Below, piece after piece: positions 8,843 through 17,744 of a DNA stretch of 24,790 nucleotides. This stretch comes from Cytophagales bacterium (GTDB lineage: Bacteria; Bacteroidota; Bacteroidia; Cytophagales; MED-G16). The stretch lies in assembly GCA_029940715.1 (NCBI GenBank), contig JAPYTU010000017.1, positions 2,159-26,948 of the forward strand, read 5' to 3'. The position numbers and the translations under genes are program-made. How positions within the stretch are numbered: position 1 is the first letter of the stretch; each line of letters starts with the position of its first letter. A model generated the notes under the pieces. The model made no database searches. It saw only the letters and a program-made list of their open reading frames with translations, and was not told where the DNA came from.

Positions 8843-11800
8843 TTAAAAACTATAACCTATTGAAAAATGAATTTTTGTTTTTCCTATGGTATAATCTTCT
8901 ATAGGTTTTGCAATATCTAATTTTATATAGTAATCCGTTATTAGTGATCTAATGCCAAATCCATAACTGGCTAACCAAGGATTTTTTGAGTTTTCAATTT
9001 CAGCTTGAAATACAGATCCGGGTTCTTTTATTATCCATGTATTAACATCACTTTGACTACTAAATGGAGAATTTTCATCCCATGATGATCCTAAATCAAA
9101 AAAACCAATTAATTGAAAATTATTTAGAAATTCAGATGAAACTTCATTATTAAATAAAGCTTTTACTAAAGGTATTCTTAGTTCAGAACTTAATAATAAA
9201 ACTTTTTCCCCATTAAATTTATTAAAATCATAACCCCTTAAGTCAACAAATTTTGAAAAGAGTATTATAGAGTTATCCACACCACTAGAAATAGCAAGCG
9301 GATTATTGGGAGTGTCTTCATTTGTTGAACTAAATATTGAATTTTGCACTCCTCCAAGAATGTATTTGTTTGGGTTATCTCCAAATGATCCTCCATAAAA
9401 AACTCGTGATGATAAAATAATGTGGTTACTAATTTTTTGATGATGAATTAGATCAACAGATAAATTATTAAAGTTCTTAAGATCATTGTTTAATGAAAAG
9501 TAATTGTTGTATGATATTTTCAATTTAGTTCCTTCTTCCAAATTCATTCCTATTTTTGTTGAGTTATCATATATAATATTTGAAGTATAGCCTGTGTAGT
9601 TTGTTCTATTATAATATAGAAAAGGAGGTGGAGTATTATTTAATACTCTATAATCTAAATCTGAAAATTCAGTTCTAGAAAAAAATGGTGCAATTTCTAA
9701 TCTAACAAAATTAGATAGAGGATACATTGCTTTTATTTTAAACTCATTAAGTGAATATTTATGATAGAGGAAGTTGTCTTTATCTTCTGCAAAATATATT
9801 TTTCTATTATATGAAAGTTTAAAATCTATTCTTTTTTTAAGATAAGTGTATTCAGTATAAATATCTGAACTTTTTATACTTGAAAAAGGGACAAATGCTT
9901 TTGCATATAATTTGTGATCTTCTAGTATATCAATAAAATCAGTTTCAATTTGACTTCCATAACCCTCTAATGGATCAATTTTTATAAAACTGTTAAAATT
10001 GTTTTTAACTAGTGAATAGTTATAGTTTATTGGTCCAGATAGTTTAGTTTTATTTTGAAAATTATTTATATTATTTAATATAGAAGATGTTTTCTTATTG
10101 TCATCTTTAAATTCAAAATTTTCTGTTTTTTCAAAATCTATTTTTTTTTCTTTTTGAGATTTAATTTCAAAATCTATTTTTTTTTCGTTTAATTTTTTTC
10201 TCTCTAAATAAATTAATCTATCAGTTTTAGGACTAAACATTGGTTTCGGATTATATTTATCAATATTATATGTATTTATTTTTCCTTCTATTAAAAATGA
10301 TAATACTAAAGATTTTTTTTGATAGTTATAATCATAGTTAATAATATTCGAATAGAAATCAGAGAATTGTCTAAAGGTATTATTAGTAATATTATAATTA
10401 TAAATATTATTTATTCCTTTTAAATCACTTAGATAAATAATTTCATTTTTAGAAATTGGTATTGATTTTATGTCATTACTTATAGTCTTGGTTACTTGAT
10501 GTAATGAACTAGTTGTTGAGTCTAAATTATAAATAAATAAGTTGTAGTAGTCATTTACATCATTTATTTCTGAGTTAAGTTTTACATGTGCTCTATTTGA
10601 ACTAAAAATTATAGAGTTTGATTTCGGAAAAAATTTTGGATATATGTCATCTGCTATATCATTGGTTAGTTGCTTGGTACTATTTTTGTATGTACTTAAT
10701 AAATATATATTAGAGTTTGAATTTATTGTGCCACTTAATGCTATGAGATTTGTTGTATGATTAAATGAAAATCCATTTACATTTTCAAATCTTGCAAGTG
10801 ATTTATAGAACTTTTCTTTATTAACAAGATCATAAATTACTAAATTGTTTAACCCATTTATTGTTTTCATATATCCTATTTTATCATCATTAACCCAAGA
10901 AATATAAAATGAATTACTATTAGATTTATTATTCATTTGTGAGATTTTAGTTACTTTATTTGTAACCAAATTCATAAAAAATATTTTAATGCCATTTTTA
11001 GTATTTGATGAGAATAATATTTTATTATTATTTGGACTAATTTTTATATTTGAAACATTAGAGTATTTCTTTTTTAATTTAATAATTTGATTATTATCTA
11101 ATTGTGTATACTGATCTCTGTTTTTATTTACAGAAGAAAGGTAATAGTTTTGCCAATCCTTCATTATTTCATTGAAATTTTTACCCAAAGTACTAGATAT
11201 GCCTTTTTCAGGATTTCTTATAATTTTAGTAAGATTTAAAATATTTGATATTATATTTTTTCCATATACTATGGAAATATAATTCCATATACTTTGACCA
11301 ATAATTCCAGAGTTTTGATCAGTAATTTTTTTTACTTTTTTTAGATCTTGGGTTAAGAAGTAGTCTCTTATAACATTATCCATTTCCATGTCCCATCCAT
11401 ATGCTAAATATTTTGCTGCACCATCTATGAACCAATTAGGAATAGAAGAAAATGAAGCTTTACCAAATCTTTTTGTAAATCCATTATTTCTTTTCATTAA
11501 GTCATTAATAATTACATTTAACAATTTGTATTCAAGATTTTTTATAAATTGATTTTTATTTTCTGAGAATGCTATTTCGAATTGTATTGTATTGTTCTGT
11601 ATTAAATTGGTAGATAAAAAGATATCTTTTTTATTAATGCCAATGTTGCTTTGAATTAATTCATTTGGAGAATTAAAAATAAAAATTTTAGTTTTTTTTA
11701 TTGGTTGGTGACCTACTGAAATTGTAATTTCTCTAAATTTATTTTCTAGGTGTTTGGATGCTATATCTGCAATATTTTTTCCACTATTATTATAATAAAT

Positions 11801-11953
11801 TTCAAAGTTGTCTGTATAAATAATACTCCATTTAAGAGACTTGTGTTGAATTCTATTTTTTCCATATTCGGAATAAAATGAACTTTGTGATAAGAGCATT
11901 GTGGTATTGAAAATTAAAAAAATCCAAATAATTACAATCTTGTACAATTTCAT
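8843..11953 (-). CDS. Large outer-membrane protein: degenerate peptidase-like domain, TolB-like propeller and Omp85-like barrel
   Basis: This 1036-residue protein has a signal peptide (about 1-22, ending LLSQ) and three visible parts. Residues about 40-275 resemble the gluzincin (peptidase MA-like) fold: IPNWFIDGAAKYLA at 171-184 matches the usual WxxEGxAxY segment, but the zinc-ligand Glu is Asp177 and no HExxH is present before it, so it is probably inactive. Residues about 295-570 carry repeated TolB/WD40-like blades such as IKISPNNNKILFSSN and YPKFFPKSNSIIFSSNR. Residues about 655-1036 form a predicted barrel with LRGY (905-908), like the (V/I)RG(F/Y) motif of Omp85/BamA, a GFFDLGSSW strand and a final SIGYSF. 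Similar Bacteroidota proteins are often called 'TolB', but this is not the soluble Pal partner. It overlaps the upstream oxidoreductase gene by 4 bases (ATGA). The function is unknown: a barrel-assembly or transport role is possible. The architecture is inferred from motifs only. Confidence 0.75.
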   Translation of the reverse strand: MKLYKIVIIWIFLIFNTTMLLSQSSFYSEYGKNRIQHKSLKWSIIYTDNFEIYYNNSGKNIADIASKHLENKFREITISVGHQPIKKTKIFIFNSPNELIQSNIGINKKDIFLSTNLIQNNTIQFEIAFSENKNQFIKNLEYKLLNVIINDLMKRNNGFTKRFGKASFSSIPNWFIDGAAKYLAYGWDMEMDNVIRDYFLTQDLKKVKKITDQNSGIIGQSIWNYISIVYGKNIISNILNLTKIIRNPEKGISSTLGKNFNEIMKDWQNYYLSSVNKNRDQYTQLDNNQIIKLKKKYSNVSNIKISPNNNKILFSSNTKNGIKIFFMNLVTNKVTKISQMNNKSNSNSFYISWVNDDKIGYMKTINGLNNLVIYDLVNKEKFYKSLARFENVNGFSFNHTTNLIALSGTINSNSNIYLLSTYKNSTKQLTNDIADDIYPKFFPKSNSIIFSSNRAHVKLNSEINDVNDYYNLFIYNLDSTTSSLHQVTKTISNDIKSIPISKNEIIYLSDLKGINNIYNYNITNNTFRQFSDFYSNIINYDYNYQKKSLVLSFLIEGKINTYNIDKYNPKPMFSPKTDRLIYLERKKLNEKKIDFEIKSQKEKKIDFEKTENFEFKDDNKKTSSILNNINNFQNKTKLSGPINYNYSLVKNNFNSFIKIDPLEGYGSQIETDFIDILEDHKLYAKAFVPFSSIKSSDIYTEYTYLKKRIDFKLSYNRKIYFAEDKDNFLYHKYSLNEFKIKAMYPLSNFVRLEIAPFFSRTEFSDLDYRVLNNTPPPFLYYNRTNYTGYTSNIIYDNSTKIGMNLEEGTKLKISYNNYFSLNNDLKNFNNLSVDLIHHQKISNHIILSSRVFYGGSFGDNPNKYILGGVQNSIFSSTNEDTPNNPLAISSGVDNSIILFSKFVDLRGYDFNKFNGEKVLLLSSELRIPLVKALFNNEVSSEFLNNFQLIGFFDLGSSWDENSPFSSQSDVNTWIIKEPGSVFQAEIENSKNPWLASYGFGIRSLITDYYIKLDIAKPIEDYTIGKTKIHFSIGYSF
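10129..10186 (-). repeat. Short direct repeat in the linker of the propeller-barrel gene
   Basis: A 22-base sequence containing tttcaaaatcta and a run of nine T is present perfectly at 10129-10150 and 10165-10186, 36 bases apart (12 codons, in frame). It encodes KKIDFE twice, at residues 591-596 and 603-608, in the charged linker between propeller and barrel. It is probably a recent local duplication. Confidence 0.7.
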
Positions 11954-12999
11954 TTATTTATATTTTTTGAATTATATCTTTTAACATTTATTTCAAAATT
12001 TATTTTATTTTTTTGTTCTATAGAGTTAAATAATTCTTTTGAACAAAAAGGAGCCAAACTTATACCTTTTGATCCAAGGCCATTTAATATATATAAATTA
12101 TCAAATATAGGGTGTTGTCCAACAAATGGCCTTCTATCAATAGTTGCAGGTCTAACGCCAAACTTTTCTTTTATAATGGTATATTTTATTTTTAATAATT
12201 TAGATAATTTATCAATTAATTCTTGAAGTCCATTATTATTTTTTTCATTTCCATATGTGGATCCTACATTTTTTAAATCATTTTTTAGTGGAATAATGGA
12301 GATACCTTTATTTATAATATTCTTTATTTTTAATTTAGTTTTTATAATCATACTATTACCAGTAACGTGTTTAAATGGAAGATAGGAAAAAAGTTTATTT
12401 TTTGTTTCATCTATCCCAATACACATAATTATATTATTAGTTTTCCAATTTTTAATTTTGATTTTATTGTTTTCTATTAAAATTTTTTTATTATTTAATT
12501 TATACTTCTTATAACGACCAAGACTTATAAAATATTTTTTTGATTCTAAAATATATTTATTGACATCAATATATCCACTTTTTGAGGTAATTATTCCACC
12601 CAATTCATCATATAACCCATTAATCTTTTTGTTATTTACTTCTGATTTAATGTAATTTTTATATTTTGAATTTGATATTTTTTCATTCCATAAATTAGCT
12701 TCTTTAATATTTTTATATGGTCTATAAATATTTTTTTTATATAGAATTTTTTTTTTAATTTTTTTTTCCACCTTAGAATAAAATTTTTCAAGTTCTTTTA
12801 AGAGTATTTCTGAATTCCATGTTTTTACAGAGTTTCTTCCAGTTATTGGATTATAAATTCCTAATGCAGCGGCAGATGAAGTGTTTTTTTTTTCATCATT
12901 TAATATATAAAACTGCTTTTTATTAAAATTTAGCCACCATGCTATTGTAGTTCCGGCAATTCCTTGACCAATTATTATATAGTCTAATTTCTCCTTCAT
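11950..12999 (-). CDS. FAD-dependent oxidoreductase, DAO (DadA-like) family
   Basis: This is a 349-residue flavoprotein of the D-amino-acid oxidase/glycine oxidase fold. The N-terminal Rossmann motif DYIIIGQGIAGTTIAWWL carries the GxGxxG (11-16) that binds the FAD ADP moiety, and IMCIGI in the middle follows the second FAD-contact pattern. The C-terminal FGVRPATIDRRPFVGQHP (from 280) and NGLGSKGISLAPF (about 307-319) match the substrate/FAD closing segment of DAO-family enzymes. The substrate cannot be told from sequence; an amine or amino acid is likely. It is unusually lysine- and asparagine-rich, as expected in this AT-rich genome. It is the first gene of the leftward operon, and its stop overlaps the next start (ATGA), pointing to coupled translation. 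No thiazole-synthesis genes are nearby to support ThiO. Confidence 0.82.
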   Translation of the reverse strand: MKEKLDYIIIGQGIAGTTIAWWLNFNKKQFYILNDEKKNTSSAAALGIYNPITGRNSVKTWNSEILLKELEKFYSKVEKKIKKKILYKKNIYRPYKNIKEANLWNEKISNSKYKNYIKSEVNNKKINGLYDELGGIITSKSGYIDVNKYILESKKYFISLGRYKKYKLNNKKILIENNKIKIKNWKTNNIIMCIGIDETKNKLFSYLPFKHVTGNSMIIKTKLKIKNIINKGISIIPLKNDLKNVGSTYGNEKNNNGLQELIDKLSKLLKIKYTIIKEKFGVRPATIDRRPFVGQHPIFDNLYILNGLGSKGISLAPFCSKELFNSIEQKNKINFEINVKRYNSKNINK

Positions 13000-13025
13000 T
13001 TTTTTTAATCTAATTATTTATAATT

Positions 13026-13033
13026 CAAATTTG
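13026..13033. promoter_or_regulatory. Palindromic promoter-like element between divergent genes
   Basis: CAAATTTG is self-complementary and presents an AnnTTTG half-consensus on both strands within the 50-base space between the DAO-family gene (-) and the hydrolase gene (+). It lies 16 bases from the plus-strand ATG and 26 from the minus-strand ATG. It could be a shared promoter or operator core, but in AT-rich DNA the match is weak evidence. Confidence 0.25.
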
Positions 13034-13049
13034 TAATCAAATTAAAATT

Positions 13050-13685
13050 ATGTTAAAGATTAAATCTTTTACTTTTAATGCATTTCAAGAAAACACCTAT
13101 GTTGTTTCTTTGGATAATAAATGTTTTATAGTTGATCCTGGAAATTCTTCAGATGAAGAAAATGAAGAATTAATGTTATATATTTCTTCAAATAAACTAA
13201 TTCCAGAATATGTACTTATTACTCATTGTCATGTTGATCATGTATTAGGAACTAACTTTTTAACTACAAGCTTTTCTATAAAAGCATATTTACCTGAATC
13301 AGAAAAGAAGATATATGATGAAATGGTTAATTATGCTCATCTATTTGGATTTGAAAATTATAATAACTCTAAGGATATAAAATATATCACTAAGGATAGT
13401 AAATTAGTATTTAATGGTTTAGATATAGATATTTTTTTACTTCCTGGTCACTCACCAGGTCATCTTGCTTTCTATTTTGATAAGGATAAAAAATGTTTTA
13501 GTGGAGATGTGATTTTTAAAAATAGTATAGGAAGAACAGATCTTCCGGGAGGAAATTATAAAACATTAATTAACAGTATTAAAAATGAATTATTTTTACT
13601 AGATGATAATGTACAAATTTATCCAGGACATGGTCCTATTACTAATATTTATAATGAAAAACATTTAAATCCATTTTTAATTTGA
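13050..13685 (+). CDS. Metallo-beta-lactamase-fold hydrolase (glyoxalase II-like)
   Basis: This is a 211-residue cytoplasmic metal-dependent hydrolase. The metal site is complete: THCHVDH gives H59, H61, D63 and H64; PGHSPGH gives H134 and H138; SGD gives D153; YPGHGP gives H194. The N-terminal FQENTYVV and VDPGN segments are typical of the YcbL/glyoxalase II-like branch, which hydrolyses thioesters such as S-lactoylglutathione. At this length it lacks the C-terminal helical domain of full glyoxalase II, so the substrate is open. It starts 50 bases from the divergent oxidoreductase gene. Its TGA stop overlaps the TTG start of pssA (TTGA, 4 bases), so the two are probably co-translated. Confidence 0.9.
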   Translation: MLKIKSFTFNAFQENTYVVSLDNKCFIVDPGNSSDEENEELMLYISSNKLIPEYVLITHCHVDHVLGTNFLTTSFSIKAYLPESEKKIYDEMVNYAHLFGFENYNNSKDIKYITKDSKLVFNGLDIDIFLLPGHSPGHLAFYFDKDKKCFSGDVIFKNSIGRTDLPGGNYKTLINSIKNELFLLDDNVQIYPGHGPITNIYNEKHLNPFLI

Positions 13686-14362
13686 AAAATAATATTCCAA
13701 ATATTTTTACTACTTTAAATTTAGTTTCAGGATTTTTAGGCATCACTTTCTTTTTATCTGATTTTACTAGTCTTATTCCTTATTGTATTTATTTGTCTTT
13801 AATATTTGATTATTTGGATGGTTTAACAGCCAGAAAATTGAATTTAATTTCAAATTTTGGAAAACAATTAGATTCATTGGCTGATTTGGTCTCTTTTGGA
13901 GTATTGCCAAGCTTAGTAATATTTGATTGGTTGAGTAACAATTCTACTTATAATATGTTAGAATATATTTCAGTTTTAATATTAGTTGCATCTGCTTTTA
14001 GATTAGCTAAATTTAATATTTCTCAATCAGGTTCTAATGATTTTATAGGTCTTCCTACACCAGTTAATGCATTATTCTTTGTTTCTATTTTTTATTCATC
14101 AAAATACGCAACTTTTTTAAATGATAAAATTTTAGTTGGATTAGTTATTATTTTTTCGTTACTAATGATTTCTAATATTAGATTTATTTCTATGAAATTT
14201 ATTGATTATTCCTTAGCTAAAAATACAAATAAGTACATAATAATTTTAGTTTCCTTATTGTGTTTTTTGTTGTTAGGCATTGATGGTTTCCCGTTTATTA
14301 TTCTTTTTTATATTTCATATTCATTTTTTAATGTTTTATTTCATAGAAATAATTCAAAATAA
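13682..14362 (+). CDS. pssA: CDP-diacylglycerol-serine O-phosphatidyltransferase
   Basis: This membrane enzyme makes phosphatidylserine from CDP-diacylglycerol and serine, the first step toward phosphatidylethanolamine. The 226-residue protein contains the full CDP-alcohol phosphotransferase signature: D43, D46-G47, A50-R51, G60, D64 and D68 (from FDYLDGLTARK to DSLADLVSFG). The N terminus NIPNIFTTLNLVSGFLGI and the segment FRLAKFNISQ are typical of the PssA subfamily, and the rest is hydrophobic with several membrane helices. The start is a TTG overlapping the stop of the preceding hydrolase gene. No ATG fits the conserved N terminus better, so the TTG is preferred. A phosphatidylserine decarboxylase gene is not in the window. 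Confidence 0.92.
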   Translation: MKNNIPNIFTTLNLVSGFLGITFFLSDFTSLIPYCIYLSLIFDYLDGLTARKLNLISNFGKQLDSLADLVSFGVLPSLVIFDWLSNNSTYNMLEYISVLILVASAFRLAKFNISQSGSNDFIGLPTPVNALFFVSIFYSSKYATFLNDKILVGLVIIFSLLMISNIRFISMKFIDYSLAKNTNKYIIILVSLLCFLLLGIDGFPFIILFYISYSFFNVLFHRNNSK

Positions 14363-14387
14363 TTTTCAATAATAAGAGTTTAAAGAA

Positions 14388-14395
14388 TATATTTC
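14388..14395 (+). promoter_or_regulatory. Possible -7 promoter element for porU-porV
   Basis: TATATTTC differs from TAnnTTTG only at the last base and lies 13 bases before the porU GTG, in the 46-base gap after pssA. A TTTC at 14364-14367 is 20 bases upstream, at the right spacing for a weak -33 element. Tentative. Confidence 0.3.
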
Positions 14396-14408
14396 AACTG
14401 CATTAATT

Positions 14409-17400
14409 GTGAAAATAAAATTTATAATTGTTTTATTGTTTTTACCTAGTTTTTTATTTTCTCAATCATCGATTTTATCTACTGGTGATTGGATAAAAAT
14501 TGGTGTAACTAAATCTGGAATTTATAAGCTTGATAAAAATTTTTTTCAAGAAAATAATGTTGATTATAATTTAATTAAGCCAAGTACAATTCAAATCTTT
14601 GGAAGTGGTTATAATGGATCATTACCACAAAAGAATAATTTTTCTACATTATTTTCTCCAAAGCAGTTAAAAATAAGCTTTTATGGAAATAATAATGATG
14701 TGTTTGAGGACAATGAATTTGTATATTTTTATGCTCAATCTTCAGATAAGCTAGTTTATGATTCATTAAATAATAAAATGCAGTATGATAATAATATTTA
14801 CACAGATTCTTCATTCTTTTTATTAACGTATAATCAAAGTCTTGGTAATAGAGTTAATGAAATTGATAATGGAATTCACTACGATTCATTATCAGATGAA
14901 GTTTTTCATTTTAGTTATTTTGAAGAAGATACTTATAGTATTATTCAATCTGGTAGAGATTGGTTTGGAAGTATTTATTCTCCTAATGAAATAAAGAGTT
15001 TTGATATTTTTAACTATGTTCCTTATTCTGATCTAAATATAGAGTTACAATTTTTATCTAGATCTTTATCTGATTCTAAGTTTTCAATTTCTATTAATGA
15101 TGAATTTATTGATGATATTGAACTTCAAAAAATAACTGAAGGAGTATATGGTAATAAGGGATTATTAACTTTTAAAAATCTTCATTATAAAGTTGGTAGT
15201 AATAACCCAAGTAAAATGCAAATATCATATTCTGGATCCAACTCCTCTTTAGCTTATTTAGATTATTTTACTATGTCAGGAAAAATAAAGTTATTTTATC
15301 AGAATTATCAATTAAAGTATTTTACTAGGCCAAGTACCATTAAAAATTTTGTAAAGTTTAACATTGAATCAAATGATGAAGTTAGTGTTTGGAATGTTAC
15401 GGATTTATATAATGCACACTCTTATAAGATAGTTAATGAAAATGATAATTTATTTTATATTTCTAACATCAAAAATTATACTTCAAATATTATTTTTTCA
15501 TTGGATGATTTATTAATTCCTGAATTTTCTTATAAAATATCTAATTCTAATATTATAAATCATTCGAATCCAGATTTAATAATCATAACAAATAAATCGT
15601 TTTATGATTACGCTAATATGATTAAAATGTTAAGAGAGAAAAAGGACAATTTAGTTGTTGATGTTGTATTAGTTGAAGATATATATAATCAATTTTCATC
15701 AGCCAATCCCGATGTTTCATCAATTAGAAACTTTATAAAATATGTATATAATACTTCTTTAGAAAATTTAAAATATGTTTTATTATTTGGTGATTGTTCA
15801 TATGATTTTAAAGATAGAATTCCTAATAACACTAATTTTATTCCCATATATCAATCTTATAATTCTACAAATAATATATATAGTTTTTCTTCGGATGATT
15901 ATTATGGATTTTTAGATGATGATGAGGGTGAATGGATAGAAAGTATAGATGGGGATCATTATTTAGATGTAGGAGTTGGGAGGATACCTATAAAAACTAG
16001 AGATGAAGCAAGCGCTTACATAGAAAAATTAGTTAGATATTCAGATAAAAAAAATTTAGAAGGTGACTGGAAAAATGATATTTATTTAGTTGCTGATGAT
16101 GGTGATAATAATGTACATCAAAATGATGCAGAATTACATTTTAATTTGTTAAATAATAATAATAAAAGCTTTAATATAAATAAAATTTATCTTGATTTTT
16201 ATGAACAAAAATTGATAGATGGAATAAAAACATCACCAAAAACAAAATTATTATTAGATGAGGCTATTAATAGAGGATCACTTATTTTGAATTATGTGGG
16301 TCATGGAAATGAATTTTTATGGACTGAAGAAAAAATTCTTAATGAAAATTCTATTTATAGTTGGAATAATAGAATGAAACTACCACTTTTTATAACGGCT
16401 ACATGTGAGTTTGGAAAATTTGATGATCCATTAATTACTTCAGGTGGTGAAATGTTATTAAATAAATCAAATGGTGGAGCAATTGCATTGTTAACAACTA
16501 CTAGGCCAGTTTTTTCACAAACAAATTTTAGATTAAATAATCAATTTTATAAATATGTATTTAAAAAAAATGATGGAGAGTATCAAAGGTTAGGAGATAT
16601 TTTTAAGAATACAAAAAATAATAGTTTGAGCGGATCTATTAATAGGAATTTTGCTTTGTTGGGTGATCCTTCTATGAAATTAGCTTATCCTAATTATAGT
16701 GTAAATACAGAAACTATTGATACTTTAAAAGCTTTAGGAAAAGTAATTATTAAAGGTCAAATATATGATTATAACGAAAATTTAATTGATGATTTTAATG
16801 GGGATTTGTTTGTAGATGTTTTTGATAAAATTGTTTCAAAGCAAACTCTTGGAGATGAAAGTGATCCATTTACATTTTATGAATGGGAGAATAAAATTTT
16901 TAGAGGTTTTGCCGAAGTTAAAAATGGAAATTTTTCTTTTGAATTTGTTGTTCCAAAAAATATAGAATATAAATATGGAACTGGAAGAATGATATTTTTT
17001 GCTACTGATACTACGTCATTTTTAGATGCTTCTTCGTCAAATGATTTTATAATAGGAGGTACATCAGATAATTTTGATGATGACACTACTCCACCAACAA
17101 TAGATATATTCCTTGATACTTATGATTTTATTTCGGGTAATTCAGTTTCAAAAGATCCACTTTTAATTGTGAATTTATTTGATTTAAATGGTATTAATAT
17201 AACGGAAATAAATCCTTTTCATACTATGAGAGCAATTGTTGATGATACAATAGAAATTAAATTAAATGATTACTTTATAACTTTTAAAAATGAATATAAA
17301 AAAGGAGTAATTAGATATCCTTTGAATGGACTTGAGATTGGAAAGCATAAAATTGAAATTAAAGTTAGTGATATATACAATAATTTGTCATTTAAGTCAG

Positions 17401-17741
17401 TTGTATTTGTTATTGACAATAGCAATTTGTTTAATCTTTATAATCTAATGAATTATCCTAACCCTTTTTCCTATGAAACTACTTTTAGTTTTGATCATGA
17501 TAGTGGAGAACAACCTTTACTCATTCATTTAGAAGTATTTGATTTGAGAGGCACTAAATTATATCATTATGAAAAATTATTAGAATATTCAAATTCTCAT
17601 GTAGATGGAATTATTTGGAATGGAAATGATATGAATAATAATATTTTGCCTCAAGGAATTTATATATATAAACTGCATGTTAAAAATTTATATGATAATT
17701 CATCTATTACAACATTTAATAAAATGATAAAAACATATTAA
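14409..17741 (+). CDS. porU: PorU, type IX secretion C25-family sortase
   Basis: PorU is the cell-surface cysteine protease that cleaves the C-terminal signal from type IX substrates and joins them to the surface anchor. The 1110-residue protein has a signal peptide (about 1-19, ending FLFSQ), an N-terminal region, a gingipain-like C25 domain starting near 390 (LIIITNKSFYDYANMIKML), and a C-terminal FlgD-like/Ig-like domain from about 1008 (LMNYPNPFSYETTFSF to GIYIYKL). The catalytic pair is visible: H632 in NYVGHGNEFLW and C666 in ITATCEFGKFDDP. The start is GTG; an in-frame stop lies upstream with no ATG between, and the signal peptide begins right there. It is slightly shorter than most flavobacterial PorU proteins as I recall them. 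porV follows after 3 bases, the conserved pairing. Confidence 0.95.
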   Translation: MKIKFIIVLLFLPSFLFSQSSILSTGDWIKIGVTKSGIYKLDKNFFQENNVDYNLIKPSTIQIFGSGYNGSLPQKNNFSTLFSPKQLKISFYGNNNDVFEDNEFVYFYAQSSDKLVYDSLNNKMQYDNNIYTDSSFFLLTYNQSLGNRVNEIDNGIHYDSLSDEVFHFSYFEEDTYSIIQSGRDWFGSIYSPNEIKSFDIFNYVPYSDLNIELQFLSRSLSDSKFSISINDEFIDDIELQKITEGVYGNKGLLTFKNLHYKVGSNNPSKMQISYSGSNSSLAYLDYFTMSGKIKLFYQNYQLKYFTRPSTIKNFVKFNIESNDEVSVWNVTDLYNAHSYKIVNENDNLFYISNIKNYTSNIIFSLDDLLIPEFSYKISNSNIINHSNPDLIIITNKSFYDYANMIKMLREKKDNLVVDVVLVEDIYNQFSSANPDVSSIRNFIKYVYNTSLENLKYVLLFGDCSYDFKDRIPNNTNFIPIYQSYNSTNNIYSFSSDDYYGFLDDDEGEWIESIDGDHYLDVGVGRIPIKTRDEASAYIEKLVRYSDKKNLEGDWKNDIYLVADDGDNNVHQNDAELHFNLLNNNNKSFNINKIYLDFYEQKLIDGIKTSPKTKLLLDEAINRGSLILNYVGHGNEFLWTEEKILNENSIYSWNNRMKLPLFITATCEFGKFDDPLITSGGEMLLNKSNGGAIALLTTTRPVFSQTNFRLNNQFYKYVFKKNDGEYQRLGDIFKNTKNNSLSGSINRNFALLGDPSMKLAYPNYSVNTETIDTLKALGKVIIKGQIYDYNENLIDDFNGDLFVDVFDKIVSKQTLGDESDPFTFYEWENKIFRGFAEVKNGNFSFEFVVPKNIEYKYGTGRMIFFATDTTSFLDASSSNDFIIGGTSDNFDDDTTPPTIDIFLDTYDFISGNSVSKDPLLIVNLFDLNGINITEINPFHTMRAIVDDTIEIKLNDYFITFKNEYKKGVIRYPLNGLEIGKHKIEIKVSDIYNNLSFKSVVFVIDNSNLFNLYNLMNYPNPFSYETTFSFDHDSGEQPLLIHLEVFDLRGTKLYHYEKLLEYSNSHVDGIIWNGNDMNNNILPQGIYIYKLHVKNLYDNSSITTFNKMIKTY

Positions 17742-17744
17742 TTC

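Noticed and set aside
8843..11953. Annotating this gene as tolB of the Tol-Pal system
   Set aside because: Only the propeller part resembles TolB. The length, the barrel and the absence of pal, tolA, tolQ and tolR nearby argue against a Tol-Pal role.
14409..17741. Calling the 1110-residue C25 protein a secreted gingipain-type virulence protease
   Set aside because: Its domain order, its adjacency to porV and its C-terminal FlgD-like domain fit the PorU sortase; gingipains are not encoded with porV.
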